Source of the DNA: Oceanospirillum linum
GTDB taxonomy: Bacteria; Pseudomonadota; Gammaproteobacteria; Pseudomonadales; Halomonadaceae
NCBI RefSeq assembly: GCF_900182785.1
Contig: NZ_FXTS01000002.1
Coordinates: forward strand, 186,001 to 250,000
DNA length: 64,000 bases
Direction of reading: 5' to 3'
The notes beneath the pieces are model-generated. The model saw only the letters and a program-made list of their open reading frames with translations, did no database searches and had not been told where the DNA came from. Numbering within the stretch: the stretch's first letter is position 1; every line of letters starts with the position of its first letter. Both the position numbers and the translations under genes were made by a program. Of the stretch, positions 45,108 through 54,582 are shown in pieces.

Positions 45108-46166
45108 ATGACCGATCAGAATACGATGAAGACAACTGAAACGGATCAGATACAGGTTAGTGAGTCTCTGGTTCAGATCCGTGGTTTGTACAAAAAATTC
45201 AATATCTCCGGCGACTTTCTTGATCAGCTGAAGTTTAAAGGCGGCAAGATTGTTCGTGAACAGGAGTTTGTTCATGCCATTAATGGCGTGGACCTGGACA
45301 TTAAAAAGGGTGAAGCTCTCTGTGTGGTTGGGGAGTCCGGCTGTGGTAAGTCCACAGTGGCTCGTACCGTGATGGGACTGCTGACGCCATCGGCGGGCAC
45401 CATCAGTTACCGGGGCGAGCGTATTGATGATCTGGATGATAAGCAGCTGCTGTCGTATCGCAAAAAGATGCAGATGATCTTCCAGAACCCCTATGCTTCC
45501 CTCAATCCACGGATGACCATTGCGCAAACGCTGGAAGAGCCGGTTACGGTTCACAATCCTGACTGGACGGCCCGGCAGGTGCGGGACAAAGTACATGAAG
45601 CGATGTTCTCCGTGGGTATCGATCCGAGCTGGGGCGAACGATTTGCCCATGAGTTTTCCGGTGGTCAGCGTCAGCGGATCAGTATCGCCCGTGCCTTAGC
45701 GGTCGACCCTGAGTTTATTGTCGCCGATGAACCTATCTCTGCACTGGACGTATCGATTCAGGCTCAGGTGTTGAACCTGCTGATGGATGCCCAGGAAAAA
45801 CGTAACCTGACCTATCTGTTTATCACCCATGATCTTTCGGTGGTGGAGCACTTCGGTACCCGTGTGGCGGTGATGTATCTTGGCTCTCTTTGTGAGCTGG
45901 CGGCGACTAAAACACTGTTCGCTAAACCTCGTCACCCGTACACTCAGGCGTTGATGTCTGCAATTCCGCGTCTGGAAGATGATCGTCCGCAGCATATTAA
46001 GCTGCAGGGTGAGGTGCCTACTCCGGTGAACCTGCCCAGTGGATGTGTTTTCCATGGCCGCTGCCCTTACGCGAATGAGCGCTGCAAACAAGAGATTCCG
46101 CAGTTGATCACCACTGATGAAGGTGGTCAGGTGGCTTGTCATGGCGTTGCAGAAGGCCGCATTTAA
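45108..46166 (+). CDS. dppF: Dipeptide ABC transporter ATPase DppF-like
   Basis: This 352-residue second ATPase has Walker A GESGCGKST, signature FSGGQRQR, Walker B VADEPISALD and the cysteine extension SGCVFHGRCPYANERC. The insert DFLDQLKFKGGKIVREQEFVHAING before Walker A is usual for the DppF/OppF side. It begins 2 bp after the dppD stop. It completes the importer dppABCDF. Confidence 0.93.
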   Translation: MTDQNTMKTTETDQIQVSESLVQIRGLYKKFNISGDFLDQLKFKGGKIVREQEFVHAINGVDLDIKKGEALCVVGESGCGKSTVARTVMGLLTPSAGTISYRGERIDDLDDKQLLSYRKKMQMIFQNPYASLNPRMTIAQTLEEPVTVHNPDWTARQVRDKVHEAMFSVGIDPSWGERFAHEFSGGQRQRISIARALAVDPEFIVADEPISALDVSIQAQVLNLLMDAQEKRNLTYLFITHDLSVVEHFGTRVAVMYLGSLCELAATKTLFAKPRHPYTQALMSAIPRLEDDRPQHIKLQGEVPTPVNLPSGCVFHGRCPYANERCKQEIPQLITTDEGGQVACHGVAEGRI

Positions 46167-46184
46167 GCGGCCTGTACCGGCTTG

Positions 46185-46224
46185 GTCACCCAAGACGTTG
46201 CGTTGTCATCCAAGACGTTGCTTT
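46185..46224. repeat. Tandem repeat of a 20-bp unit
   Basis: Two adjacent 20-bp copies (46,185-46,204 and 46,205-46,224) share 18 bases, with the core CCAAGACGTTGC. They lie in the short gap after dppF. No function is apparent. Confidence 0.85.
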
Positions 46225-46250
46225 GCAACCCAATACTTTCTTCTTATTAA

Positions 46251-46272
46251 AAGCCGCTTAACTGAGCGGCTT
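46251..46272 (+). other. Hairpin before the M14 carboxypeptidase gene
   Basis: An 8-bp stem, AAGCCGCT/AGCGGCTT, with a 6-base loop has no T run. It may be a weak terminator or processing point between dppF and the peptidase gene. The ribosome site of the peptidase follows directly. Confidence 0.45.
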
Positions 46273-46286
46273 GTCAGGGAATGGAT

Positions 46287-47453
46287 ATGAGCTTAACAAT
46301 CCCGTCCAGGATCAAGATCAGCAGTCAGTTCGACGCCGGTAATGTTGAGGTGCTGGATCTGACCAACCCCAAGGATATTCAGCTGAGTATCTGTCACGAT
46401 AACCAGTCTGATTTCTTCCAATGGTTCCATTTTCGGGTACAGGGTGCGGCTACTCAACCGCTGAACCTGCGTATTGTGAATGCCGGGCAGGCCGCCTATG
46501 TGGATGGCTGGCCGGACTATCGGGCCGTTGCGTCCTACGACCGTGAAACCTGGTTCCGGGTCGATACCGCTTATGAAGCCGATACCGGAGAGCTGGTTAT
46601 TCAGCATACTCCGGCTCAGAACAGCATCTACTTTGCCTATTTTGCCCCCTACAGCTGGGATCAGCATCTGGATCTGATCGGTCAGGCGCAACAGTCTGCA
46701 CTGTGCGAGGTGCATGATATCGGCACCACCCTGGATGGTTATGATCTGAATCTGCTGAAAATCAGTAAGGCTTCCGATGATCCGACAGCAAAAAAACAGA
46801 TCTGGGTAACGGCTCGTCAGCACCCCGGTGAAACCATGGCAGAGTGGTGCGCTGAAGGCTTTATCGCCCGTCTGCTGGATGAAGATGACGCCTTGGGCCA
46901 GTCGGTTCTGGAACAGGCGGATCTCTATATCGTGCCGAATATGAATCCCGATGGCTCCATTCGCGGACATCTGCGCACTAACGCCTGTGGTGCTAATCTT
47001 AACCGGGAGTGGGAAACACCAACCCCGGAGCGTAGCCCTGAAGTTCTGGCGGTACGTACCCTGATGCAGCAAAGTGGTGTTGATCTGTTTCTCGATCTGC
47101 ATGGTGATGAAGCTCTGCCGTGCAACTTTATCGCCGGTCAGGAGGGAGCCCCTCATCTCAGCCCGGAAGTTCTGGCGCAGGAAAATAGCTTTAAACAAGA
47201 CCTTGAGCAGATCAACCCTGACTTTCAGACGGCACGGGGTTATCCACCTGGCAAATTTGGCCCTGAGACCTATACTATTGCAGCCTTCTGGGTTGGCAGG
47301 GAGTTTAACTGCCCATCCATGACCCTGGAGATGCCATTTAAGGACTATGACAACCGCCCGGATGCGGATTTTGGCTGGTCACCGGAGCGCTCTGTTAAAC
47401 TGGGGGAGTCCTTACTTTACCCGGTACATCAATGGTTGCAGGCTGGTTTATAA
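46287..47453 (+). CDS. M14-family zinc carboxypeptidase (cytosolic carboxypeptidase-like)
   Basis: This 388-residue cytoplasmic metallopeptidase has an N-terminal beta domain (about residues 1-125) followed by the M14 catalytic domain. Zinc ligands are His179 and Glu182 in RQHPGETMAEW, and His272 in LDLHGDE. NMNPDG and NLNREWETP bind the substrate carboxylate, and Glu348 in MTLEMPFK is the catalytic base. This is the layout of CCP-like (M14D) enzymes, with no signal peptide. I prefer the ATG at 46,287 because AGGGA stands six bases upstream. The ATG at 46,281 is too close to it. Its place after the peptide importer suggests trimming of imported peptides. Confidence 0.88.
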   Translation: MSLTIPSRIKISSQFDAGNVEVLDLTNPKDIQLSICHDNQSDFFQWFHFRVQGAATQPLNLRIVNAGQAAYVDGWPDYRAVASYDRETWFRVDTAYEADTGELVIQHTPAQNSIYFAYFAPYSWDQHLDLIGQAQQSALCEVHDIGTTLDGYDLNLLKISKASDDPTAKKQIWVTARQHPGETMAEWCAEGFIARLLDEDDALGQSVLEQADLYIVPNMNPDGSIRGHLRTNACGANLNREWETPTPERSPEVLAVRTLMQQSGVDLFLDLHGDEALPCNFIAGQEGAPHLSPEVLAQENSFKQDLEQINPDFQTARGYPPGKFGPETYTIAAFWVGREFNCPSMTLEMPFKDYDNRPDADFGWSPERSVKLGESLLYPVHQWLQAGL

Positions 47454-47488
47454 GCCCCCGGTAGTTGTTTGCTCTTTTAAGGTACGCT

Positions 47489-48427
47489 ATGGAAGTTAGA
47501 TGGCTCGATGATTTTATCGCTCTGGCCCGGGCCCGGCATTTCTCCCGGGCTGCGGATGAGCGCAATGTCACCCAGCCCACCCTCAGTCGCCGTATCAGGC
47601 TGCTGGAGGAAGAGATGGGCACAACACTGATCGACCGCAACAGTCTTCCGCTGTCTCTGACCGCTGCCGGCGAGGTGTTTCTGGCCGGTGCGGAACAGAT
47701 GACCCGCATCGCACGGGAGACCAAGGTGCGCTGCAATGAGATTCGGGAGCAGCAGAGTAACCGGCTGACATTTGCCACAACACAGACACTCTACCTGACG
47801 CTCTATCACTCGGTACTGATGCCGTTTTCAGCCCAGCATAACCTGCCCATTGACCTGAATCTGAAATCCACTTCATGGGTGGGTGCGGACTTTGTTAATG
47901 CTTTGTCCCAGGGGGAGTGTGATCTGGTGCTCTGCTTCTGGCATCCCACCATGAAGGTGGCCCGGGATCTGGATGATGAACGCTTTGAAAGTCTCACCGT
48001 CGCACGGGAAAAACTGGTGCCGGTAACCGCCAACGATGAAGATGGGCGTCCACTGTACTATCTGCCGGGACAGAAAAGTCAGCCGCTGCCCTATATCGGC
48101 TATTACGAGAACTCTTTTATGCGCTCAGTGCTGGATCACTTTGTTCAGCAGCAACCGGAGCCGCCTCAGCTGGTCACCATGAATGAAAATGTCCACTCGA
48201 TCAGCGTTAAAGCGATGATTAAAGAGGGCTTTGGTTTTGGCTGGGTACCTAAGCGTCTGGTCAACAGTAGCCTGGAACATGGCAGCCTGAGCTTGGCTGG
48301 TGGTGAGGAGTGGCATGTGCCCTTAGAGGTTCGTCTGTACCGGAACCGTCAGAATATTCAGCCCAATATTAAGCAGCTCTGGGCTCTGTTAGAAGATGCC
48401 CTTGCCAGCCAGTCTCTGAACGTCTGA
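47489..48427 (+). CDS. LysR-family transcription regulator
   Basis: This 312-residue LysR-type regulator has its winged helix-turn-helix at residues 5-62 (FIALARARHFSRAADERNVTQPTLSRRI) and an effector-binding domain after about residue 90. I chose the ATG at 47,489 (MEVRWLDDF), with AAGGT upstream. The eight earlier codons are not family-like. It lies within the peptide-use locus on the same strand, so it may control the importer and peptidases in response to a peptide or amino acid. Unlike most LysR genes it is not divergent from its likely target. Confidence 0.9.
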   Translation: MEVRWLDDFIALARARHFSRAADERNVTQPTLSRRIRLLEEEMGTTLIDRNSLPLSLTAAGEVFLAGAEQMTRIARETKVRCNEIREQQSNRLTFATTQTLYLTLYHSVLMPFSAQHNLPIDLNLKSTSWVGADFVNALSQGECDLVLCFWHPTMKVARDLDDERFESLTVAREKLVPVTANDEDGRPLYYLPGQKSQPLPYIGYYENSFMRSVLDHFVQQQPEPPQLVTMNENVHSISVKAMIKEGFGFGWVPKRLVNSSLEHGSLSLAGGEEWHVPLEVRLYRNRQNIQPNIKQLWALLEDALASQSLNV

Positions 48428-48438
48428 TTCAATGTTTC

Positions 48439-48458
48439 AACTCGCCTGAGGGCGGGTT
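48439..48458 (+). other. Hairpin between lysR and pepQ
   Basis: A near-perfect 8-bp stem, AACTCGCC/GGCGGGTT, with a 4-base loop lies 12 bases after the lysR stop. There is only a short T run further on, so termination would be weak. Confidence 0.4.
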
Positions 48459-48476
48459 AGCTTAAAAAGGTTTTTT

Positions 48477-49787
48477 ATGTCTGCACTTTATTTTGCACAC
48501 CTGTCTCAACTGCAATCCCGGTTTGAAACACTCCTGCATGAGCATTCGTTTGATCAGCTTTTGATCGGTTCCGGTCATCTGCACAAGCACTTTCTGGATG
48601 ACACCCGTTATCCCTTTCGTCCAAATCCACACTTTGTTTACTGGTCGCCGTTCCTGACACAGCACCCGGATTGCTGGTTACTGGTTCGTCCCGGACAGAA
48701 GCCTTTAATGTTTTATTACACGCCGAAGGATTTCTGGCACCTGACACCGGATCTGCCTTGTGCAGACTGGGCGCTGGGTTTTGAGTGGATCGCCTATGAT
48801 GATCCGGCGGCTATGCTGGCGACGGTGGGTCAGGCACGTACGGCTCTGATCAGTGAACAAGGTCTTGAGGGCGCGCATCTGAGCCATAACCCTGAGGCTC
48901 TGATCCATAGCATTAACTTTGGCCGGGCGATCAAGACCGAATGGGAGCAACACTGCCTGCGGGAAGCCAACTATCTGGCCGTTAAAGGCCACCGCGCCGC
49001 TCAGCACGGTTTTGAATCCGGCCTCAGTGAATACGCCATTCATCAGGCTTACCTGAGTGCGATTTCACATAATGAGCGGGATATGCCCTACGACAATATT
49101 GTCGGCCTGAATGAACATGCCGCTGTACTGCATTATCAGTTTCAGCAACGGTCAGCTCCGGGCGAGCATCGCACACTACTGATTGACGCCGGTGCCAGCT
49201 TTAATGGCTATGCGGCCGATATCACCCGTACATTCACCCAGGACGGTACCTTGTTCTCTGATCTGGTGAAAGGACTGGATGACCTGCAGCGTCAGCTGTG
49301 TCAGCAGATCAGTGCCGGCAGCAATTTTGTGGCCCTGCACGAGCAGATGCACCTGATGATTGCCGATCTTCTGAACCGTTTCGGTCTTGTGCATGCCAAC
49401 CCTGAAGACCAGCTGGAGCAGGGTATTACCCGCACCTTCTACCCCCATGGCCTGGGCCATCTTCTGGGACTGCAGGTTCATGATGTGGGGGGCTGGCAGC
49501 AAAATGCGGCAGGAGTTCAACAGGAGCCACCGGCTGAGCATCCTTTTCTGCGTCTGACCCGTACACTTGAGGCAGGCTATGTTATTACCGTGGAGCCGGG
49601 AGTTTACTTTATTCCTCAGTTGTTAGCGGAGCTGAAAGCCTCGAAGGCTTCAGAGCAGATCAATTGGGCGATGGTGGAAAAACTACTGCCTTATGGCGGT
49701 ATTCGCATTGAAGATAACCTGTGTGTGATGGGGGATGGCAGTGAAAACTACACCCGTGATGGTTTCGCGCGGTTAAGTGATCTCTGA
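48477..49787 (+). CDS. pepQ: Xaa-Pro dipeptidase PepQ (M24)
   Basis: This 436-residue dinuclear metallopeptidase cleaves dipeptides ending in proline. The five metal ligands stand in the usual order and spacing: Asp237 (LLIDAGA), Asp248 (ADITRTF), His328 (GLGHLLG), Glu373 (TVEPGVYF) and Glu412 (RIEDNL). The spacing closely follows that of E. coli PepQ. The N-terminal half is the creatinase-like cap domain. In this locus it would finish the breakdown of imported peptides. A weak ribosome site (AAAAAGG) precedes the ATG. Confidence 0.94.
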   Translation: MSALYFAHLSQLQSRFETLLHEHSFDQLLIGSGHLHKHFLDDTRYPFRPNPHFVYWSPFLTQHPDCWLLVRPGQKPLMFYYTPKDFWHLTPDLPCADWALGFEWIAYDDPAAMLATVGQARTALISEQGLEGAHLSHNPEALIHSINFGRAIKTEWEQHCLREANYLAVKGHRAAQHGFESGLSEYAIHQAYLSAISHNERDMPYDNIVGLNEHAAVLHYQFQQRSAPGEHRTLLIDAGASFNGYAADITRTFTQDGTLFSDLVKGLDDLQRQLCQQISAGSNFVALHEQMHLMIADLLNRFGLVHANPEDQLEQGITRTFYPHGLGHLLGLQVHDVGGWQQNAAGVQQEPPAEHPFLRLTRTLEAGYVITVEPGVYFIPQLLAELKASKASEQINWAMVEKLLPYGGIRIEDNLCVMGDGSENYTRDGFARLSDL

Positions 49788-49955
49788 ATTTACCACCCTC
49801 TATCAGACGAAGCTCAGCATGATGGTGTTACAGGGACGGTACGATGGATACAAGGACGGTATCCGGGTGTTACATAATGGCGTGGAATCCGGGGGCGGCT
49901 ATTGGCAAAATGCGCCTTAGCACGGACTGTTATCCACTTTGACTCAGGATCGATC

Positions 49956-50774
49956 ATGATAAAAAAGATGAACCGTATTTGTATGGCAGTGCTGGTACTG
50001 ACTCTGGGGCTAATCTCCCCAGCGCAGGCCGCACCTTCAGGCAAGGATGTTACGCAATTATTGGATATTTCAGGCGTTTCTGCTCAAATTTCTGAATTTC
50101 CTCTGGCGATTAAAGAAGGTATTGCAGATGCGGTTGATGAAGGAAGAATTTCTTCTGACAGTGCCTTTAAAGTACAGCAGCAAATTGACCTGAGCCTGAA
50201 TGAAGCGGTTATTCTTTCGGATATTTCCCAGTCCCTTAAAACAGAGATGTCCGCGGCGGAAGTGAATGAGCTTCTGACCTGGTTTGACTCGGAGCTTGGC
50301 CGCCGTATTACCTCTGAAGAGGCAAAAGCTTCGGAGCCGGATAGCCAGGCGTTGATGATGGCCCATGTCCAGTCACTGATGCAGGATCAGAGCCGGATGG
50401 CACTGGCCGCTCAGATCAATAAAGCGGCAGGTGTCACCGATATTACCCTTGATATGCAAAAGCAGGTTGCCTCTGCGATCTTTGTTGTTCTGGAGCGCTC
50501 ATCCGGGGAGGGCGGTGATATCGATCTGGATGGCTTTCATCGTCAGCTGATGATGTCTGAGTCAGAGACGCGGCAGCAGATTGATCAGATGGTCACCATT
50601 GCCCTTGCGTTTACTTACCGTAACCTTGACCAGAGTACCCTTCAGTCCTATATCCGGTTTCTCTCGCAGCCGACAACGCAAAAGTTTAACCAGACGGTGC
50701 AGCAGAGTATTAATAACAGCATCGAACAGGTGGTGCGCCAGTGGGCTGCTAACATGAGTGTTGCAGCCCGTTAG
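49956..50774 (+). CDS. Exported helical protein of unknown function (DUF2059-like at best)
   Basis: This 272-residue protein has a clear signal peptide (MIKKMNRICMAVLVLTLGL, cleavage after AQA). The rest looks all helical and is rich in Q, S and E, without cysteines or enzyme motifs. A faint likeness to DUF2059 proteins (helical, periplasmic) is possible, but I do not recognise it firmly. I chose the ATG at 49,956, with AGGA eight bases upstream. A longer frame from 49,902 would hide the signal peptide. It is convergent with the EamA gene. Confidence 0.7.
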   Translation: MIKKMNRICMAVLVLTLGLISPAQAAPSGKDVTQLLDISGVSAQISEFPLAIKEGIADAVDEGRISSDSAFKVQQQIDLSLNEAVILSDISQSLKTEMSAAEVNELLTWFDSELGRRITSEEAKASEPDSQALMMAHVQSLMQDQSRMALAAQINKAAGVTDITLDMQKQVASAIFVVLERSSGEGGDIDLDGFHRQLMMSESETRQQIDQMVTIALAFTYRNLDQSTLQSYIRFLSQPTTQKFNQTVQQSINNSIEQVVRQWAANMSVAAR

Positions 50775-50785
50775 GTTGGCAATAT

Positions 50786-51673
50786 CTACCCGTTAGCCTG
50801 CGTTCGCGGGCGGCTGAGCCAACTTTTTTGCCACTGTCCGATCAGAAAACCTATCAGAATCAGCGCGCAGGCCAATAGCTTGGTGTCGCTGATGGTTTCT
50901 CCATGAAAGATCATACTGCCCAGCAAGCCAAATACCGGCGTCAGCATGGTTAACGGTGCTACCGTTGATAGTGGGTACTGAGTCATCAGGCGATTCCATA
51001 GCCAGTAGCCGAGCAGGGTGGTCGGATAAGCCTGAAACAGCACCGAGAACCAGACGCTGCCGTTCATCTGTTCCGGCAGGGTGGCAAATGCTTCAGTGCC
51101 ATAGGTGACCAGGGCAAGGGCTGCCAGCGGCAAAGGCGCAAACAGCATGCCCCAGACGCTGAAGGCGAAGATCTGCTGAGTATTAGCAAGCTTTACGATC
51201 AGGCCGATAACCGCCCAGCTTAAAGCACCGATCAGAACCAGCATTAAGCCAGCCAAAGGCACGGAGCCATCTTCAAGACTCAGGCTGACCACCGCACCCA
51301 GTAAAATCAGGCCCGCTCCCACGGTCTGACGTGGACTGATTTTCTCTTTGAGTACCAGCCAGCCGATCAGAAGGCTGGCGATAAGGCTCAGATCCATCAG
51401 CACACCCGCCATCCCGGCACTGACCCCCAGAGTGATCGCCGAGGTCATCATGCCCCAAACTCCGACACCAAAGGTCACGCCATAACTTACCAGATAGCGT
51501 AGTTTCACCTTAGGACGCTTGATAAAAAAGATTACCGGCAGCACGGCAAAGGTAAAGCGCAGGGTGGTCAGCACAATCGGATTGATCTGATCGGCCCCCA
51601 GCTTAATGACAGAGAAATTAAACCCCCATAAACACATAATACTTAAACCCAGTAGCAGGTCTTTCAGGCGCAT
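50786..51673 (-). CDS. eamA: EamA-type exporter (cysteine/O-acetylserine exporter-like)
   Basis: This 295-residue, ten-helix DMT-superfamily protein resembles E. coli EamA (YdeD) more than the other exporter of this window. Shared points are LWGFNFSVIKLG at the start and the LRFTFAVLPVIFFIKRPKV segment. EamA exports cysteine and O-acetylserine. The same cargo here is only plausible. The gene is divergent from a MocR-type regulator gene across 165 bp and is the probable target of it. Confidence 0.87.
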   Translation of the reverse strand: MRLKDLLLGLSIMCLWGFNFSVIKLGADQINPIVLTTLRFTFAVLPVIFFIKRPKVKLRYLVSYGVTFGVGVWGMMTSAITLGVSAGMAGVLMDLSLIASLLIGWLVLKEKISPRQTVGAGLILLGAVVSLSLEDGSVPLAGLMLVLIGALSWAVIGLIVKLANTQQIFAFSVWGMLFAPLPLAALALVTYGTEAFATLPEQMNGSVWFSVLFQAYPTTLLGYWLWNRLMTQYPLSTVAPLTMLTPVFGLLGSMIFHGETISDTKLLACALILIGFLIGQWQKSWLSRPRTQANG

Positions 51674-51838
51674 CGTTTTGTTCTCCCTAAAACACTGAAA
51701 CGTGTTGTTCTGTTGAGAGGTGAGTCTCAGCCTTTGCCAGAAAAGATAACAGCATCAATTTTTGAAAATAAAAAGTATACAGTTCCTCGGTGTGGCGCTA
51801 ACCTGAACAAACAGATCAGTTGGATTCGGAGGTGAGAC

Positions 51839-53267
51839 GTGCGTTATCAGGGGATTGCTGAACAGATTATTGATGATATTCAGGCGGATAAGCTCGCTCA
51901 CGGTAGCCGTATGCCCTCCCTCAGAAAGCTGGCGCAGCAGTTTAATGTCAGCATGACCACCGCCATTAATACCTATCACTATCTGGAAGAGCTGGGCTGG
52001 ATTATCGCTAAACCCCAATCGGGCTTTTATGTTTCCCGCCCCCCTGCTGGCGGGTAAAATCCCGGAGCTGCCTCAGTTTCGCAGTCAGCTGAAAAGCATC
52101 TCTTTTCAGGAATCCGGCATTCACTATCAGCCGGGTATTTATGAACCCGGCCCTTTAGGTATCTCCCAGTTAGCACCGGACCTGATGCCGACAGAAGCGT
52201 TGCAGCGCAGTCTTAAGCGGGGTGTGACACGCCTGGCCCGGCAACTGCATACCTACCCGGATCGTCAGGGTGATCCGGCGCTGCGTCTGGCGCTGGAAGA
52301 GCACTTTTCTGCCTACGGTTTTCCGCTATCCGCCAAAGATCTGGTGATTACCGGAGGGTGTATCGATGGGGTGCGTATCGCGCTGGAAACCGTATCCGAC
52401 CCCGGTGATGCCATCGCCATCAGCTCCCCCTGCTTCAGCGGTCTGCTGGAGCTATTGGCGGGACTGAACCGCAACGTCGTGGAGATTCCTTCAACTGCAG
52501 AGGGGATCGATCTGGATCAGTTTGAGGCCCTGCTGAAGGCTGAAACGGTTAAGGCCGGGCTCTTCAGTACCTCCCATATGAACCCGCAGGGGATCAGCAT
52601 GACGGCGGCTCAGAAACAGCGGTTGGCGGAACTGGCCAACCACTACCAGGTGCCGGTGATTGAAGATGATATCTATATCGAACTGGGTCAGAGCAAAACA
52701 CTGCCGTTACCGGCGAAATATTGGGATAAGGGTGGTTTTCTGCTCTGGTGTGGCTCGGTGTCGAAAACCCTGAGCGCCGGTTTTCGTGTCGGCTGGTGTC
52801 TGCCGGGACGGTTTTTCACCGGCTATGAGCGGCGGCACGGGGTGAATCATTTTGGCATCAGTACACCGGTACAGGCCGGTTTGGCGGATTTTATTAATAC
52901 CGGCCAGTACCGCCGTCATCTCAATCGGGCACGAATCCAGCTGCAAAGAAACCTGCAGGGTTATCGGGAATATCTTCTGGCGCACCTGCCGGAGGGGAGT
53001 GCGGTCAGCCAGCCCACCGGGGGTATGGTGCTCTGGTTACAGATACCGGGGCTGAACAGTCAGCAACTTTGGCAGCAGGCGGTAAAAGCGGGGCTGGACC
53101 TGAGAATCGGCCCGGCCTTTACCACACTGGATTATTACCAGGACTACGTGCGTATCAACGCAGGCTGGCCATTGGATGATAAGATTGAAACCCTGCTGGA
53201 GTGTTTTATTGGGCTGGTAAAAAGGCAGCTCGTTATCCAGCCTGATTACGGAGCCAGCATCAGATAA
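51839..53267 (+). pseudogene. MocR-type regulator split by a one-base frameshift
   Basis: The intact product would be a GntR winged-helix domain (MPSLRKLAQQFNVSMTTAINTYHYL) joined to a PLP-dependent aminotransferase domain, with the cofactor lysine in CGSVSKTLSAGFRVGW. The first part starts at GTG 51,839 with GGAGG upstream and stops at 52,055-52,057. The second part continues in the next frame. Removing one C from the C6 run at 52,039-52,044 joins ...GFYVSRP to LLAGKIPELP.... The run lies in a CCCGCC/GGCGGG hairpin, which favours a sequencing or assembly error, but slippage or a true mutation is possible. The 3' end overlaps convergent moeA by 22 bp. Confidence 0.8.
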
Positions 53268-54526
53268 TCCATCGGCAGGTATTTCACCCAGTCACCTTCC
53301 CGAACCTTTTGTCCCGGCTCCACAATCGCCAGGGCATCGGCCCACTGGCAGGAGGTGAGCACACCGGAGTTCTGGGATGGTGCCAGCTCAATACGCATCG
53401 GCTGGCTGGGCAGGTCACCGGGGCGCAGACGGACACGGCGAACCCGCAGATACTCCCGACGTTCACCGGCATCGATATTAAACTCCGCTTCAGCATACCG
53501 GTACACCGGAGCCGGCACCTCACCCCGCCCCTGAAGGACGCCGAGAGCCGGACGAACCACCACCAGGCAGGTCAGTAAAGATGACACCGGATTACCGGGC
53601 AAACCGATAAAGGGGGTTTCTCCCTCTGCTGTTTTAATCTGACCGAAGGCCAGAGGCTTACCGGGTTTCATCGCCATACGCCACAGGTTAAGGGTTCCCT
53701 GTTGTTCGATGGCAGGCTTCACATGATCCTCTTCACCCACAGAGACGCCGCCACTGCTGATCACCAGATCCGCCTGACAGGCTGCTTTCTGCAGCGCTTT
53801 TACCGTCGCTTCACGATCATCCGGGATGATTCCGCTATCGATGACCTCGCAGCCCAGATTCGCTAACAGTGAGAGCAGCATGTAACGGTTAGAGTTAAAG
53901 ATCTGTCCCGCCTGAAGAGGGGCACCGGGTTCAACCAGTTCATCACCGGTACTGAGCAGCGCCACTTTAGGTTTCTGATGAACAACAACCTCCGCCTGGC
54001 CGATCGATGCGATCAGCCCCAGCGCCACCGCATCCAGACGGCTGCCGGTATTTAACAGCACCCGACCCTGCTGAATATCCTGCCCGGCCTTACGGACAAA
54101 ATCCCCCTGGTGAGGGGCATCGATATGGGTATGAAAGCTGACCTTGTCGCCATCCACTTTCACCTTCTCCTGCATAACAATGGTATCAGCACCATCGGGC
54201 AGAGGGGCTCCGGTAAAAATTCGGGCGCAGGTGCCGGGTTGTAGAGGTTCTGGCTGCTGTCCGGCGGGAATGCGCTGACTGATGGTCAGTGGACTCTTTT
54301 TCAGGTCTTTAATATTCAGTGCATAGCCGTCCATGGCACTGTTATCCATGCCGGGCACATTGATCTGGGAGACAATGGGCTCTGCCAGGACGCAGCCCAG
54401 CGCCTGAGAAAGAGGCTTGACCTCTGTTGCAACCGGTCTGATAGCGGTACAGATACGGCTGATCGCTTCATCTACAGGCATCAGTCCCGGTTGATCACAG
54501 GCGTCTTTTCTCGTTTTAAGCAGCAT
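53246..54526 (-). CDS. moeA: Molybdopterin molybdotransferase MoeA
   Basis: MoeA inserts molybdate into adenylylated molybdopterin to make the molybdenum cofactor. The 426-residue protein has the family's NVPGMDNSAMDGYA region (about 60-73), the IFTGAPLPDGADTIVMQEKV segment, the MoCF-binding domain with LLSTGDELV and SSGGVSVGEEDHV, and FIGLPGNPVSSLL. C-terminal domain IV is complete. It lies 56 bp after moaB and is probably co-transcribed with it. No molybdoenzyme gene is in the window. Confidence 0.94.
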   Translation of the reverse strand: MLLKTRKDACDQPGLMPVDEAISRICTAIRPVATEVKPLSQALGCVLAEPIVSQINVPGMDNSAMDGYALNIKDLKKSPLTISQRIPAGQQPEPLQPGTCARIFTGAPLPDGADTIVMQEKVKVDGDKVSFHTHIDAPHQGDFVRKAGQDIQQGRVLLNTGSRLDAVALGLIASIGQAEVVVHQKPKVALLSTGDELVEPGAPLQAGQIFNSNRYMLLSLLANLGCEVIDSGIIPDDREATVKALQKAACQADLVISSGGVSVGEEDHVKPAIEQQGTLNLWRMAMKPGKPLAFGQIKTAEGETPFIGLPGNPVSSLLTCLVVVRPALGVLQGRGEVPAPVYRYAEAEFNIDAGERREYLRVRRVRLRPGDLPSQPMRIELAPSQNSGVLTSCQWADALAIVEPGQKVREGDWVKYLPMDYLMLAP

Positions 54527-54582
54527 AACTTCCGGTTTCCGTTGTCGGTTTTGTTGGCGCAGCGGGTGTTATCAATATTCAA

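Noticed and set aside
46293..47198. 301-codon - strand frame opposite the M14 carboxypeptidase
   Set aside because: The + strand has all catalytic residues of the M14 family; the - frame shows no known fold and is a codon-bias shadow.
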